DNA of 64,000 nucleotides, taken from the NCBI RefSeq assembly GCF_011801125.1, contig NZ_CP046171.1:7874001-7938000 (forward strand). Reading direction: 5' to 3'. The stretch's first letter is position 1; every line of letters begins with the position of its first letter. The notes under the pieces were generated by a model. The model was not told the origin of the DNA, did no database searches, and was given only the letters and a program-made list of their open reading frames with translations. The stretch is from Nocardia brasiliensis. Its GTDB lineage: Bacteria; Actinomycetota; Actinomycetes; Mycobacteriales; Mycobacteriaceae. A program made the translations under genes and the position numbers. This document shows positions 18,274 through 25,758 of this stretch, in pieces.

Positions 18274-19766
18274 TTGCTCGCCTCACTCTGGGCCACGTGC
18301 ATGGTCCCGCCCTTCAGGATCGAGCTCAACAGCAGATATTCGGCGGTGGTCGGCTGGCGGCCGAGCAGCGTGGTGATCGCCGCGTCGCCTCGGTAGGAGA
18401 TCTCACCGGCCTTCGGCGTGCCCTCGGTCGCGGCGGCGGGCGCCACCGGCCCCGGTGCCTCGGGTGCGGGCGCGGGCTGCGGGCCGAGCAGGTTCGGCAG
18501 CATCGGGAACAGGCCCTCCAGCGGCGTCCCCGCGAACGGCCGCGGCTCACCGGCCACCGGGCCGGGCACGGTCGCCGGGTTGGGCATGGTGACGCCGGGA
18601 ATCAGCGGCAGGCCCGGCATCGGCACCACCGGCGGGAGGCCTGCGGCCGACTCGAGCGCCCGCGGCTTCAGGTTGTCCGGCAGCGGCGGCAGCTCGTTCA
18701 CCGCGGGGGCGGTGGCACAGCTCGGCCCGGCCATGTCGCCGTAGCGGGGGCAGTCGGCCACGGTGTACGGCTTGTACGGGGTGAGCGTGATGCCCGCGTT
18801 CCAGCGCTGCTGCTGTTGCGGGCCCCAGGTGAAGGTGGTGTCCATTTTGCGGACCATCTCACTGAGATTCAGGATCGTATTGGTGATCGCGGCCGGATCG
18901 GCGGCCACCGCGCCGAACATGTCGCTCGTGCCCACGGTCACCTGCTTGCCCACGTCGCCGTTGCGCGCGAACAGATCGTTCACGGTGTCGACCGTGTTGC
19001 TGGTGCCGGTGATCAACGCGACGAGATCGGTGCGCCGATCGGCGATGGTCCGCGCGGTGTCCACGGAAGTGCCGAGCACATCGAGCAATTCGGGCGCCGA
19101 CTGGTTCAGCGCGTGCATCGACGCGGACAGATCACCGAGCATCACGCCGAGATCGGGGATGGAGTCGTCCACCGACTGCAGCCAGCGATCGAACCGCTCG
19201 ACGGTGGAGCCGGGCATCCGGCCGCTGCCGTCGAGCGCCTGCGACAGCGTGCCGAGCACCCGCCCGAACTGCATCGGGTCGATCCGGTCCAGGATGTTGC
19301 GCACCGTGGTCAGGGTGTCCTGCAGCGCCAGCGTGCCCGCGCTGCGGTCCTCCTCGATGACCGAGCCCTCGTGCAGGTACTGATCGGCGGGCCCGTTGAA
19401 GACCAGCTCGACCGAGGTGACCGCGAACAGGTTGCTCGGCACCACCCGCGCGGTGACGTTCGACGGAACGCCCTTCGCGAACTCGGGCTTCATCTCGATC
19501 TGCACCTTCTGCAGCTCGCCCTTGGCCGCGACCTCCACGTCGGCGACCTCGCCGACGAGCACGCCGCGGAACTTGACGTCGGCCTTCTCCGGCAGCCCGT
19601 CCCCCGTGGTGGTCAGGTTCGCGACGACGTTCACCTTGTCGACGAAGTAGCCGGTGTAGCGGCCCATCAGAAAGGCGAGCACGACGGCGAAGACGACCAG
19701 CCCGCCGACACCCGCGAGGAGCAGCTGGCGCATGGTGGGACCACGCCCACTCGGATCAATGATCAT
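18270..19766 (-). CDS. mceA: Mce family protein, A position
   Basis: 498 aa. An N-terminal membrane segment (LLLAGVGGLVVFAVVLAFLMG) precedes the Mce domain: VNVVANLTTTGDGLPEKADVKFRGVLVGEVADVEV with NVTARVVPSNLFAVTSVELVF. The helical needle spans about residues 130-310 and a Pro-rich C-terminal third follows. First Mce subunit of the operon and 6 nt downstream of yrbEB; ATG 19766 has GGTAGGA upstream. In mycobacteria the A-F subunits assemble as a hetero-hexamer below the mycomembrane and guide lipid to the YrbE permease. The lipid imported by this particular operon cannot be told from sequence. Confidence 0.94.
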   Translation of the reverse strand: MIIDPSGRGPTMRQLLLAGVGGLVVFAVVLAFLMGRYTGYFVDKVNVVANLTTTGDGLPEKADVKFRGVLVGEVADVEVAAKGELQKVQIEMKPEFAKGVPSNVTARVVPSNLFAVTSVELVFNGPADQYLHEGSVIEEDRSAGTLALQDTLTTVRNILDRIDPMQFGRVLGTLSQALDGSGRMPGSTVERFDRWLQSVDDSIPDLGVMLGDLSASMHALNQSAPELLDVLGTSVDTARTIADRRTDLVALITGTSNTVDTVNDLFARNGDVGKQVTVGTSDMFGAVAADPAAITNTILNLSEMVRKMDTTFTWGPQQQQRWNAGITLTPYKPYTVADCPRYGDMAGPSCATAPAVNELPPLPDNLKPRALESAAGLPPVVPMPGLPLIPGVTMPNPATVPGPVAGEPRPFAGTPLEGLFPMLPNLLGPQPAPAPEAPGPVAPAAATEGTPKAGEISYRGDAAITTLLGRQPTTAEYLLLSSILKGGTMHVAQSEASK

Positions 19767-19772
19767 CTCGTC

Positions 19773-20636
19773 CTACCCTGAGATCCGGATTCCGGCGGTG
19801 ACGCCCCAGATCGCCAATGTCATGAACAGATTCGCGAAGACGACCGCGATGATGCACACCTTGATCGCCCGGCCGGCCGCGACGCCGACGCCCTCCGGCC
19901 CGCCGGAGGCGAAGAAGCCGTAGTAGCACTGGATGAAGGTGGTGATCGCGACGAACAGGATCGCCTTGACCAGCGAGTAGACCACATCGCCCGGTACCAG
20001 GAATTGATAGAAGTAGTGCTGGTAGGTGCCGCTCGCGGTGCCGCCGATCAGTTGCACGGTCAGCGAGCAGGAGATGTAGGCCATCGCCAGGCCGAGGCAG
20101 TACAGCGGGATGATGGCGACCATCGCCGCGAACATCCTGGTGCTGATCAGGTAGGGCAGCGGACGGATCGCGATGGACTCCAGCGCGTCGATCTCCTCCG
20201 AGATCCGCATGGCGCCCAGTTGCGCGGTGAACCGGCAGCCCGCCTGCGCGGCGAAGGCGATCGTGGCGAGCAGCGGGCCGATCTCGCGGGTGGTGGCGAA
20301 GGCGGAGATCGCGCCGGTGATCGGGCTCAGGCCGAGCAGGTTCAGCGAGTTGTAGCCCTGGATGCCGACGGTCATCCCGCCGAAGGCGCTGAGGATGACC
20401 ACGACCCCGATGGTGCCGCCGCCGACGACCAGGTTCCCGTTGCCCCAGGTGACATCGGAGAGCAGCCGCCACACTTCCTTCGGATAGTGCTTGAGCGCCA
20501 ACGGAATCGAGCCGATCGAGCGCAACAGGAAGAACACCTGATGGCCCAGTCGGGCGAGCAGATTCGCCGGCGCCTGCGCGCCCTTGCGAAGCTGTTGGAA
20601 CGGCCGCAGCAGCGGGGGAACGTATGTCGACGACAC
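19773..20636 (-). CDS. yrbEB: MlaE/YrbE family ABC permease, B position
   Basis: 287 aa multi-pass membrane protein forming half of the inner-membrane permease of the Mce importer. The conserved coupling region reads MRISEEIDALESIAIRPLPYLISTR, with the EEIDAL core shared by MlaE proteins. Hydrophobic segments surround it (VVVILSAFGGMTVGIQG, MFAAMVAIIPLYCLGLAMAYI, ILFVAITTFIQCYYGFFASGG, VVFANLFMTLAIWG). Its GTG start at 20634-20636 directly follows the yrbEA stop with no gap, so translation is coupled. The ATPase (MceG) that would energise it is not encoded in this window. Confidence 0.94.
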   Translation of the reverse strand: MSSTYVPPLLRPFQQLRKGAQAPANLLARLGHQVFFLLRSIGSIPLALKHYPKEVWRLLSDVTWGNGNLVVGGGTIGVVVILSAFGGMTVGIQGYNSLNLLGLSPITGAISAFATTREIGPLLATIAFAAQAGCRFTAQLGAMRISEEIDALESIAIRPLPYLISTRMFAAMVAIIPLYCLGLAMAYISCSLTVQLIGGTASGTYQHYFYQFLVPGDVVYSLVKAILFVAITTFIQCYYGFFASGGPEGVGVAAGRAIKVCIIAVVFANLFMTLAIWGVTAGIRISG

Positions 20637-21455
20637 TCAGACCACCTGTGACGGGAACAGTGCGTTGTACACCTGAGTGATTATCAGGTTCACGCCGAAC
20701 AGCATGATGGCCGAACTCACCACCGCGGAATTGACCGCGTTGGCCACACCGCCGGGGCCGCCACGGGCATTCAGTCCGTTGTCGCAGGCGATGATCGCCG
20801 CGAGCAAACCGAATATCAGCGATTTCACCAGTGCGACAAGAAGATCACGGGTGACCGCGAACGACGAGAACGTCCCGATATATGAACCGGGCGTTCCGTT
20901 CTGCGCGAAAATATTGAAGATGTAACCAGTCAGAAAACCGACAAAGACGACGAATCCGCACAGCAGGACACTGACCAGCATCGCCGCGCCGAGCCGGGGG
21001 GCAACCAGCCTGCGCATCGGGTCGACGCCCATCACCTTCATCGCGTCGATCTCTTCGCGGATGGTGCGCGAGCCGAGGTCGGCGCACACCGCGGAACCGA
21101 CCGCGCCCGCGATCATCAGCGAGGTGACCAGGGGCGCACCCTGCTGGATGATGCCGAGGCCGTTGGCAGCGCCGATGAACGAGGTCGCACCGACCTGCCC
21201 GGCGATCGAGCCGACCTGGATCGATACGATGACACCGATAGGAATGGCGACGAGCAGCGTGGGCGCCGCCGAGACGCTCGACATGAACGCGCACTGGCGA
21301 ATGAACTCACGAAAAGGGAAGCGGCGACGGAAGATCGAGACGAAAAGTTCGGCAACCGCCGCGATCCCCATGGTGATCTGGCGACCGAAGGTTTCCAGCG
21401 AAGCCTTCGGATGGTCTGCCCAGTAACCCTTGGTCCAATCGACCGCATCACTCAT
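20637..21455 (-). CDS. yrbEA: MlaE/YrbE family ABC permease, A position
   Basis: 272 aa, first gene of the mce operon. It has the MlaE fold with the coupling segment IREEIDAMKVMGVDPMRRLVAPR and hydrophobic segments including LLVAIPIGVIVSIQVGSIAG, LVSVLLCGFVVFVGFLTGYIF and VVSSAIMLFGVNLIITQVY. ATG 21455 (MSDAVDW) is chosen because AGGG lies about 7 nt upstream. A longer frame adds 12 residues with no support. The 560-nt upstream region contains a 16-bp perfect palindrome about 95 nt from the start codon, a likely operator for the whole operon. Confidence 0.93.
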   Translation of the reverse strand: MSDAVDWTKGYWADHPKASLETFGRQITMGIAAVAELFVSIFRRRFPFREFIRQCAFMSSVSAAPTLLVAIPIGVIVSIQVGSIAGQVGATSFIGAANGLGIIQQGAPLVTSLMIAGAVGSAVCADLGSRTIREEIDAMKVMGVDPMRRLVAPRLGAAMLVSVLLCGFVVFVGFLTGYIFNIFAQNGTPGSYIGTFSSFAVTRDLLVALVKSLIFGLLAAIIACDNGLNARGGPGGVANAVNSAVVSSAIMLFGVNLIITQVYNALFPSQVV

Positions 21456-21548
21456 CCGTGACCCTGTTGGTGGACTCTCGGTCGACTGCACTGGCTAACC
21501 CCTCTCGACGCCGGTTGCCTGCCCCGACGACTTGTTTGCTTGACGCAC

Positions 21549-21564
21549 CTTACTACGTAGTAAG
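21549..21564. promoter_or_regulatory. perfect 16-bp palindrome upstream of the mce operon
   Basis: The site reads CTTACTACGTAGTAAG. It lies 94-109 nt upstream of the yrbEA start codon. A symmetric site of this size suits a TetR- or GntR-type dimer. It does not match the KstR consensus (TAGAACACGTTCTA core) as I recall it. No regulator gene is adjacent. Confidence 0.6.
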
Positions 21565-21593
21565 CGGGAACACACCACCCTCTTGTGATTGCA

Positions 21594-21631
21594 GTCATAG
21601 AGCTTCGCCACAGTGCACGTAACGCTATGAC
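21594..21631. promoter_or_regulatory. spaced inverted repeat in the mce/protease divergent region
   Basis: Arms GTCATAG and CTATGAC are separated by 24 nt, next to the 16-bp palindrome. It may be a second operator or chance; nothing else supports it. Confidence 0.3.
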
Positions 21632-22016
21632 GTGGGACATCGACATTGGGGCATAGCCCAAAGGCGCGGCCGTCGACGTTGGCACAAGTGACAGGTCAGC
21701 CGGGGAATCGACGGCGCGGATCACGCCGTCTCGGCAATTTGTTCGGACAAAATTCATACAAAATCGCATTTGATTCCGGAACCGCGCGAAACGGACCGCA
21801 CTACTACTCGAGTGTGAACAGGAACCGAACAAAGGGCTTTTCCATAGCGTGTCGCTATCGACATCAATATGAGACAAAAGGAAGGATTTGCCCAAAATAG
21901 GGTGGAAGCGCACCCCGCCGCGAACACCCGGCAGTAGATGACGCGCCCGGACAGAAATACTGACACGATGGGTGCGACAGATTGATATCGTGCGGGCTTC
22001 CGACGTCTGGAGGGAC

Positions 22017-22715
22017 ATGTTCAGCAAACTCGCCAAGGTGGCCAACGCCGCCTTCGCCGTAGCCTTGGGCGCGGCGCTGCTGGGGACGGGCGCGGGGGCC
22101 GCGCAGGCCGACCCCGGCCCACCGGTCGTGGGCGGCGGCTCCGGCATCATCATCTCCGACACGCCGGGAGCCCTCAGCGACCAGTTGTTCGAGTGCACGG
22201 TCACCACGGTCGGCCGCGACAGCGCGGGCCGCCTCGTCGGCTTCACCGCGGGCCACTGCGGCGAGCCGGGGTACGAGGTGTACGCCGAGGCGAACCGCGA
22301 CGCGGGCGTGATCGGCAGGTTCGTCTACTCCAATCACGACCTGGACTACGCCGTCCTGCAATTCAACGAGGGCAAGATCGTCCCGGTGAACCGGATCGGC
22401 AACGTCACCATCACCGGGCTCGGCGGACCCGCCCAGTTCCCGACGATCGTCTGCAAGGAGGGCCGGACCACCGGCAACACCTGCGGCATCAGCTGGGGTG
22501 ACGTCTTCGGGTCGAACACCGAGACCTGGAGTCAGATGTGTGTCGTGGAGGGCGATTCCGGCGCACCGGTCGTCGTCGGCTCCACGCTGGTCGGCATGGT
22601 GAACGCCTATCTCGCGCTCGCCTGCTTCGGCCCCGAGGTGGGCACCAACATGTCCACGATCACCGACGACGTCAACGCCCGCGGCGGCGTCGGCGCGGGA
22701 TTCCAACCGATCTGA
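22017..22715 (+). CDS. secreted chymotrypsin-like (S1) serine protease
   Basis: 232 aa. A signal peptide (VANAAFAVALGAALLGTGAGAAQA followed by DPG) precedes a compact S1 domain. The catalytic triad is visible: His in GFTAGHCGEPG, Asp in NHDLDYAVLQF and Ser in VVEGDSGAPVVVG. Paired Cys flank these (CTV/AGHC and QMCVVEG/ALACFG), as in actinomycete S1 proteases. No pro-domain is apparent. ATG 22017 has GGAGGGA directly upstream; an in-frame extension to 21972 lacks one. It is transcribed away from the mce operon and ends in a strong terminator shared with the converging MFS gene. Confidence 0.92.
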   Translation: MFSKLAKVANAAFAVALGAALLGTGAGAAQADPGPPVVGGGSGIIISDTPGALSDQLFECTVTTVGRDSAGRLVGFTAGHCGEPGYEVYAEANRDAGVIGRFVYSNHDLDYAVLQFNEGKIVPVNRIGNVTITGLGGPAQFPTIVCKEGRTTGNTCGISWGDVFGSNTETWSQMCVVEGDSGAPVVVGSTLVGMVNAYLALACFGPEVGTNMSTITDDVNARGGVGAGFQPI

Positions 22716-22729
22716 ATCTGCTCGAACCG

Positions 22730-22771
22730 AACGGCGGCGCACCACTACACACGGTGGCGCGCCGCCGTTTT
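22730..22771. terminator. intrinsic terminator after the S1 protease
   Basis: An 11-bp stem, AACGGCGGCGC paired with GCGCCGCCGTT, is extended inward by ACC/GGT pairs and followed by TTTT on the plus strand. It sits in the 77-nt gap between two converging genes. Confidence 0.8.
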
Positions 22772-22792
22772 CGTGTCACCGATGCGCCGGAC

Positions 22793-24259
22793 TCACTGGG
22801 CCGTGCGATCGGTCGGGTCGGTCGGGGCGAGGGCCGGGCCGGACGCGGCGGGGCATTGGGGCAGGCAGTCGACGTTGTCCAGGCTCGGCTCGTGCCGCGG
22901 CGGCCGCAGCAGCACCCCGGCGAGCACCGCCCCCGCGAACAGCAGCCCGACGCAGATCCACACGGCCTTGCTGAAGCCGTGATCGAACGCGACCGGATCG
23001 CCGAGCGCACCGGAGATGCCCGCCAGGCCGGGCAGGGCGGCGACGGCGAGCAATTGCGCGGTGCGCGCGACGGCGTTGTTCACCCCGGAGGCGATACCTG
23101 CCTCGCCCGCGGGTACCGCGCCGAGCACGGCCCCGGTCAGCGGGGCGACCAGCGCGGTGAGACCGAGCCCGAAGACGAGCACGCCGGGCAGCACATCGGT
23201 GAAATACGTGGTGTCCGGCCCGATCCGCAGGAGCAGCACCAGACCGCCCGCGGCCAGCAGCGGCCCGAGCGTCATCGGAATGCGCGGCCCGTGCACCTGT
23301 GCCCACCGGCCCGCACGCGCGGACAGCAGCAGCATGATCAGGGTGACGGGCACGGTCGCGACGCCCGACATCAGCGGTGAATACCCCGCCACCAGTTGCA
23401 ATTGCAGCACCAGCAGGAAGAACACGCCGCCGAGCGCGGCGTACACCGCCAGCGTCACCAGATTGGCCGCGGTGAACACGCGCGAGGCGAACAGCGCGGG
23501 CGGCACCAGCGGGTGATCGCTGCGCAGTTCGATCAGCACGAACGCGGCGAGCAGGGCCAGCCCGCCGACGACGAGCAGCGGCATGGTGTCGATCAACCCG
23601 AAGGTCAACGCGCCGAGTGCGAGCGCGACCACGACGGCGCCCGGCACATCCAATCGGGTGGTGGCATTCGGATCACGGCTCTCCGGCACATGTTTCACCG
23701 CGACGAGCACGACCACCACCGCGAGCGGCACATTGATGAAGAAGATCGAGCGCCAGCCCGCCACCTCGATCAACCACCCGCCGAGGAACGGTCCGAGCGC
23801 GCCGGAGATGCCGGCGAAACCCGACCACAACCCGATCGCCGCGCCCTGATCGCGCTGATCAATGGACGAGGAGATCAGGGCGAGACTGCCCGGGGTCAGC
23901 ATCGCGCCGGCCACGCCCTGCAGAAGCCGGGCGAGCACCAGCATCTCGATGTTCATCGCGGCACCGCACAGCACCGAGGCGAGCGCGAAACCGATGGTGC
24001 CCCAGACGAATACCTTGCGCCTGCCGAGCCGGTCACCCAGTGAGCCGCCGAGCAGGATGAACGACGCCAAGGTCAGCGTGTAGCCGTTCAACGTCCACTG
24101 CAGACCGGCGACGTCGGTGTCCAGTGATTCGCCGATCCTGGGCAGCGCGATGTTCACGACGGTGGCGTCGAGCGAGGCCACCGACGAACCGAGAATGGTC
24201 CCGAGCAGAATCCAGCGCCCGGTGGACGATTTCAGCCGCGGCAGATCAGTCGTGCTCAC
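22793..24259 (-). CDS. MFS drug-type exporter, DHA2 (EmrB/QacA) family
   Basis: 488 aa with the 14-helix architecture of DHA2 antiporters. The motif D1 region SSVASLDATVVNIALPRIG is at helix 1 and motif A (GGSLGDRLGRRKVF) follows helix 2. Motif C (GIWGALGP-like, read here as AGISGALGPFLGGWL) is in helix 5. It would export a hydrophobic compound by proton antiport; the substrate is unknown. The GTG at 24257-24259 has no strong Shine-Dalgarno. TATGTT ends 6 nt upstream, so a leaderless transcript is possible. An 81-bp MITE-like element ends 11 nt upstream of the start codon and overlaps that -10 box. Confidence 0.92.
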   Translation of the reverse strand: MSTTDLPRLKSSTGRWILLGTILGSSVASLDATVVNIALPRIGESLDTDVAGLQWTLNGYTLTLASFILLGGSLGDRLGRRKVFVWGTIGFALASVLCGAAMNIEMLVLARLLQGVAGAMLTPGSLALISSSIDQRDQGAAIGLWSGFAGISGALGPFLGGWLIEVAGWRSIFFINVPLAVVVVLVAVKHVPESRDPNATTRLDVPGAVVVALALGALTFGLIDTMPLLVVGGLALLAAFVLIELRSDHPLVPPALFASRVFTAANLVTLAVYAALGGVFFLLVLQLQLVAGYSPLMSGVATVPVTLIMLLLSARAGRWAQVHGPRIPMTLGPLLAAGGLVLLLRIGPDTTYFTDVLPGVLVFGLGLTALVAPLTGAVLGAVPAGEAGIASGVNNAVARTAQLLAVAALPGLAGISGALGDPVAFDHGFSKAVWICVGLLFAGAVLAGVLLRPPRHEPSLDNVDCLPQCPAASGPALAPTDPTDRTAQ

Positions 24260-24270
24260 CGACCCAACAT

Positions 24271-24351
24271 AGGCCCTGTCTCATAAGACCAGGCCAGGCG
24301 GCGAGCTGGACCGTGGAGGCCGCACCGGATGGGACTTACGAGACAGGGCCT
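24271..24351. mobile_element. 81-bp MITE-like element
   Basis: Bounded by 17-bp terminal inverted repeats AGGCCCTGTCTCATAAG and CTTACGAGACAGGGCCT, which differ at one position. The trinucleotide CAT is directly repeated on both sides (24268-24270 and 24352-24354), consistent with a target-site duplication. The interior is 47 nt with no coding capacity. From memory the ends resemble those of actinobacterial IS5-family elements. It lies between the LppU-like gene and the MFS start, and a partial relative lies at 9251. Confidence 0.65.
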
Positions 24352-24389
24352 CATGGGCAGGATCGAACAGCGGCGGTATTCCGGAGGGC

Positions 24390-24995
24390 TCAGAGCTCCT
24401 GGACGCAGACCACGAACTTGCGTTCCTCGTAGACATAGCCCGAGCCGCTGTCGCACGCGCTGACATCGGCGGCGCCCTCGACTCGGTTGACCACCTTGAC
24501 GCCCTTCTGCGGTGTCGCGCCGGTGCAGTCGATCCGCTTCGGGTCGTCGCCGCCGACGTCCATGCAGCCGCCGACGACCCAGTCGATGTCGAGGCAGTAG
24601 GCGCCTTGCTCGATGCCGTTGAGGGTCTCTGCGTAGTAGTTGTCGGCATCGCCGACGCACGCGGTGCTCTTGGGCGCCTTGCCGATCACCTTGTAGTTGG
24701 CCGCCCTGCTGCCGCACGAGGCCTTCTCGATGGTGGCGTTGCTCGTGGTGCCGCCGAGGGTGACACAGTCACCGATATCGGCCTGGAAGTCGGTCTTGCC
24801 GCCCTTGTTGGTGCTGGTGGGCGCGGGCTTGCCGGACGAAGGTCTCGGGGTGACCGAGACGGCGTCGATGGTGCCGTTGTTCACCGCGGGCTGCGCGTGA
24901 CCGCTGACGGTGGAGCTACAGCCCACCAGTGCGAGAGCGGCGACACCGACCGATGTCGCGAACGCGACACGACCCCAAGTCAGTCGACCAGACAC
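24390..24995 (-). CDS. LppU-like lipoprotein
   Basis: 201 aa. A signal peptide ends in the lipobox ALVGC (Cys near residue 18), so the protein should be lipid-anchored outside the plasma membrane. A Thr/Pro/Ser linker follows. The conserved domain starts at DIGDCVTLGGTTSNATIEKASCGSRAANYKV and contains GIEQGAYCLDIDWVVGGCMDVG, with six or more Cys suggesting disulfides. This resembles mycobacterial LppU/SCO3897-type proteins, whose function is unknown. The GTG at 24993-24995 is chosen because GGGAGG lies 8 nt upstream and the signal peptide begins at once. The MITE-like element lies just after its stop. Confidence 0.82.
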   Translation of the reverse strand: MSGRLTWGRVAFATSVGVAALALVGCSSTVSGHAQPAVNNGTIDAVSVTPRPSSGKPAPTSTNKGGKTDFQADIGDCVTLGGTTSNATIEKASCGSRAANYKVIGKAPKSTACVGDADNYYAETLNGIEQGAYCLDIDWVVGGCMDVGGDDPKRIDCTGATPQKGVKVVNRVEGAADVSACDSGSGYVYEERKFVVCVQEL

Positions 24996-25184
24996 GTACA
25001 GTCCTCCCGAGCTGTAGTGCTTCGAACTCGGACCCCCGGAAGAATTCGAAGTGAACAAAGCAGTGCTTGAAATACACGCCATGCATACACCATGGATCGC
25101 GGGCACGTCGACCCTGCCGCGGAATCAGGCTCCTAGCAACCGATCTGGGTACAGTGGTGTTTTCGGTGCGAGAGGAGTGGGTCC

Positions 25185-25721
25185 GTGAAGCCGATCAGCG
25201 TGATCGTATGCGCGACTGCCGCGGCGGGGGTCTCGCTGATGTACCAGGGCACCGCGTCAGCAACCGACGTGCAATGCTCTTCGGCGCATGGGACGGACAT
25301 CACCGTCGTCGACGGCAACACCGCGTGCCGGGCCGCCAGCGATCTGCTGGGTGAGGCCAAATCGCTCGGTATCGACGGCATCGGTTACGCGAACGCCACG
25401 GCGGGCGCCCGCGCGGTCGGCATCGGCGTCGCGGGTGGCGTCGGCGCGGGCGAGGGTTCGGGCGGCATTCCGATAGCGGTCGGCGTCGGTCAGGATGCCA
25501 TCGCGTTCAGTTCCATTGCTCGCGACGAGGTTTCGACCGGGCCCTGGCCGCGGGTCGCGGTGTCGGTCGCCTTCGAGGGGTCGCGGGCGAGCGTGCAGAC
25601 CGCCGAGTCAGGCGTCGTCTGTCTGGGCGGTGGGGCGTTGGCCTGGAATTCGAGCACCGGCGACATCTGCCTCAGCACCCCGCTGGGCCGCTGGCAAAGC
25701 CGCGACGAGCGGTTACCCTGA
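25185..25721 (+). CDS. DUF6764-like secreted protein
   Basis: 178 aa. A signal peptide (VIVCATAAAGVSLMYQGTASA) precedes a small domain with Cys near both ends (VQCSSAHG, TACRAAS, VVCLGGG, DICLSTP). A Gly/Ala/Val-rich middle (GIGYANATAGARAVGIGVAGGVGAG) probably forms repetitive beta turns. This layout matches the DUF6764 group of mycobacterial and nocardial exported proteins of unknown role, by recall only. GTG 25185 has GAGAGGAG upstream. The following serine hydrolase starts 38 nt after the stop and may be co-transcribed. No enzymatic motif is visible. Confidence 0.7.
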   Translation: MKPISVIVCATAAAGVSLMYQGTASATDVQCSSAHGTDITVVDGNTACRAASDLLGEAKSLGIDGIGYANATAGARAVGIGVAGGVGAGEGSGGIPIAVGVGQDAIAFSSIARDEVSTGPWPRVAVSVAFEGSRASVQTAESGVVCLGGGALAWNSSTGDICLSTPLGRWQSRDERLP

Positions 25722-25758
25722 GGGACGCTCCGATAAGCGGTGGTCAGGAGGTGACCCC

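Larger units (their letters stand above)
21456..22016. other. 561-nt divergent promoter region between the mce operon and the S1 protease
   Basis: No credible gene. The region holds a perfect 16-bp palindrome at 21549-21564 and a 7-bp inverted repeat GTCATAG/CTATGAC at 21594-21631. The part at about 21720-21880 is clearly richer in A and T than its surroundings and should contain the protease promoter. Open frames crossing it lack coding character. Confidence 0.6.

Noticed and set aside
21549..21564. KstR or KstR2 site for the mce operon
   Set aside because: The palindrome does not fit the recalled KstR or KstR2 consensus, so cholesterol-regulon (mce4-type) assignment is not supported.
23680..23700. 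parS-like TGTTTCACC at about 23687
   Set aside because: Only the left half matches; the right half of the palindrome is absent.
24271..24351. Rho-independent terminator for the LppU-like gene
   Set aside because: The long arms could form a stem, but the 47-nt interior, absence of a T-run and flanking CAT duplication fit a mobile element better; a secondary terminator role remains possible.
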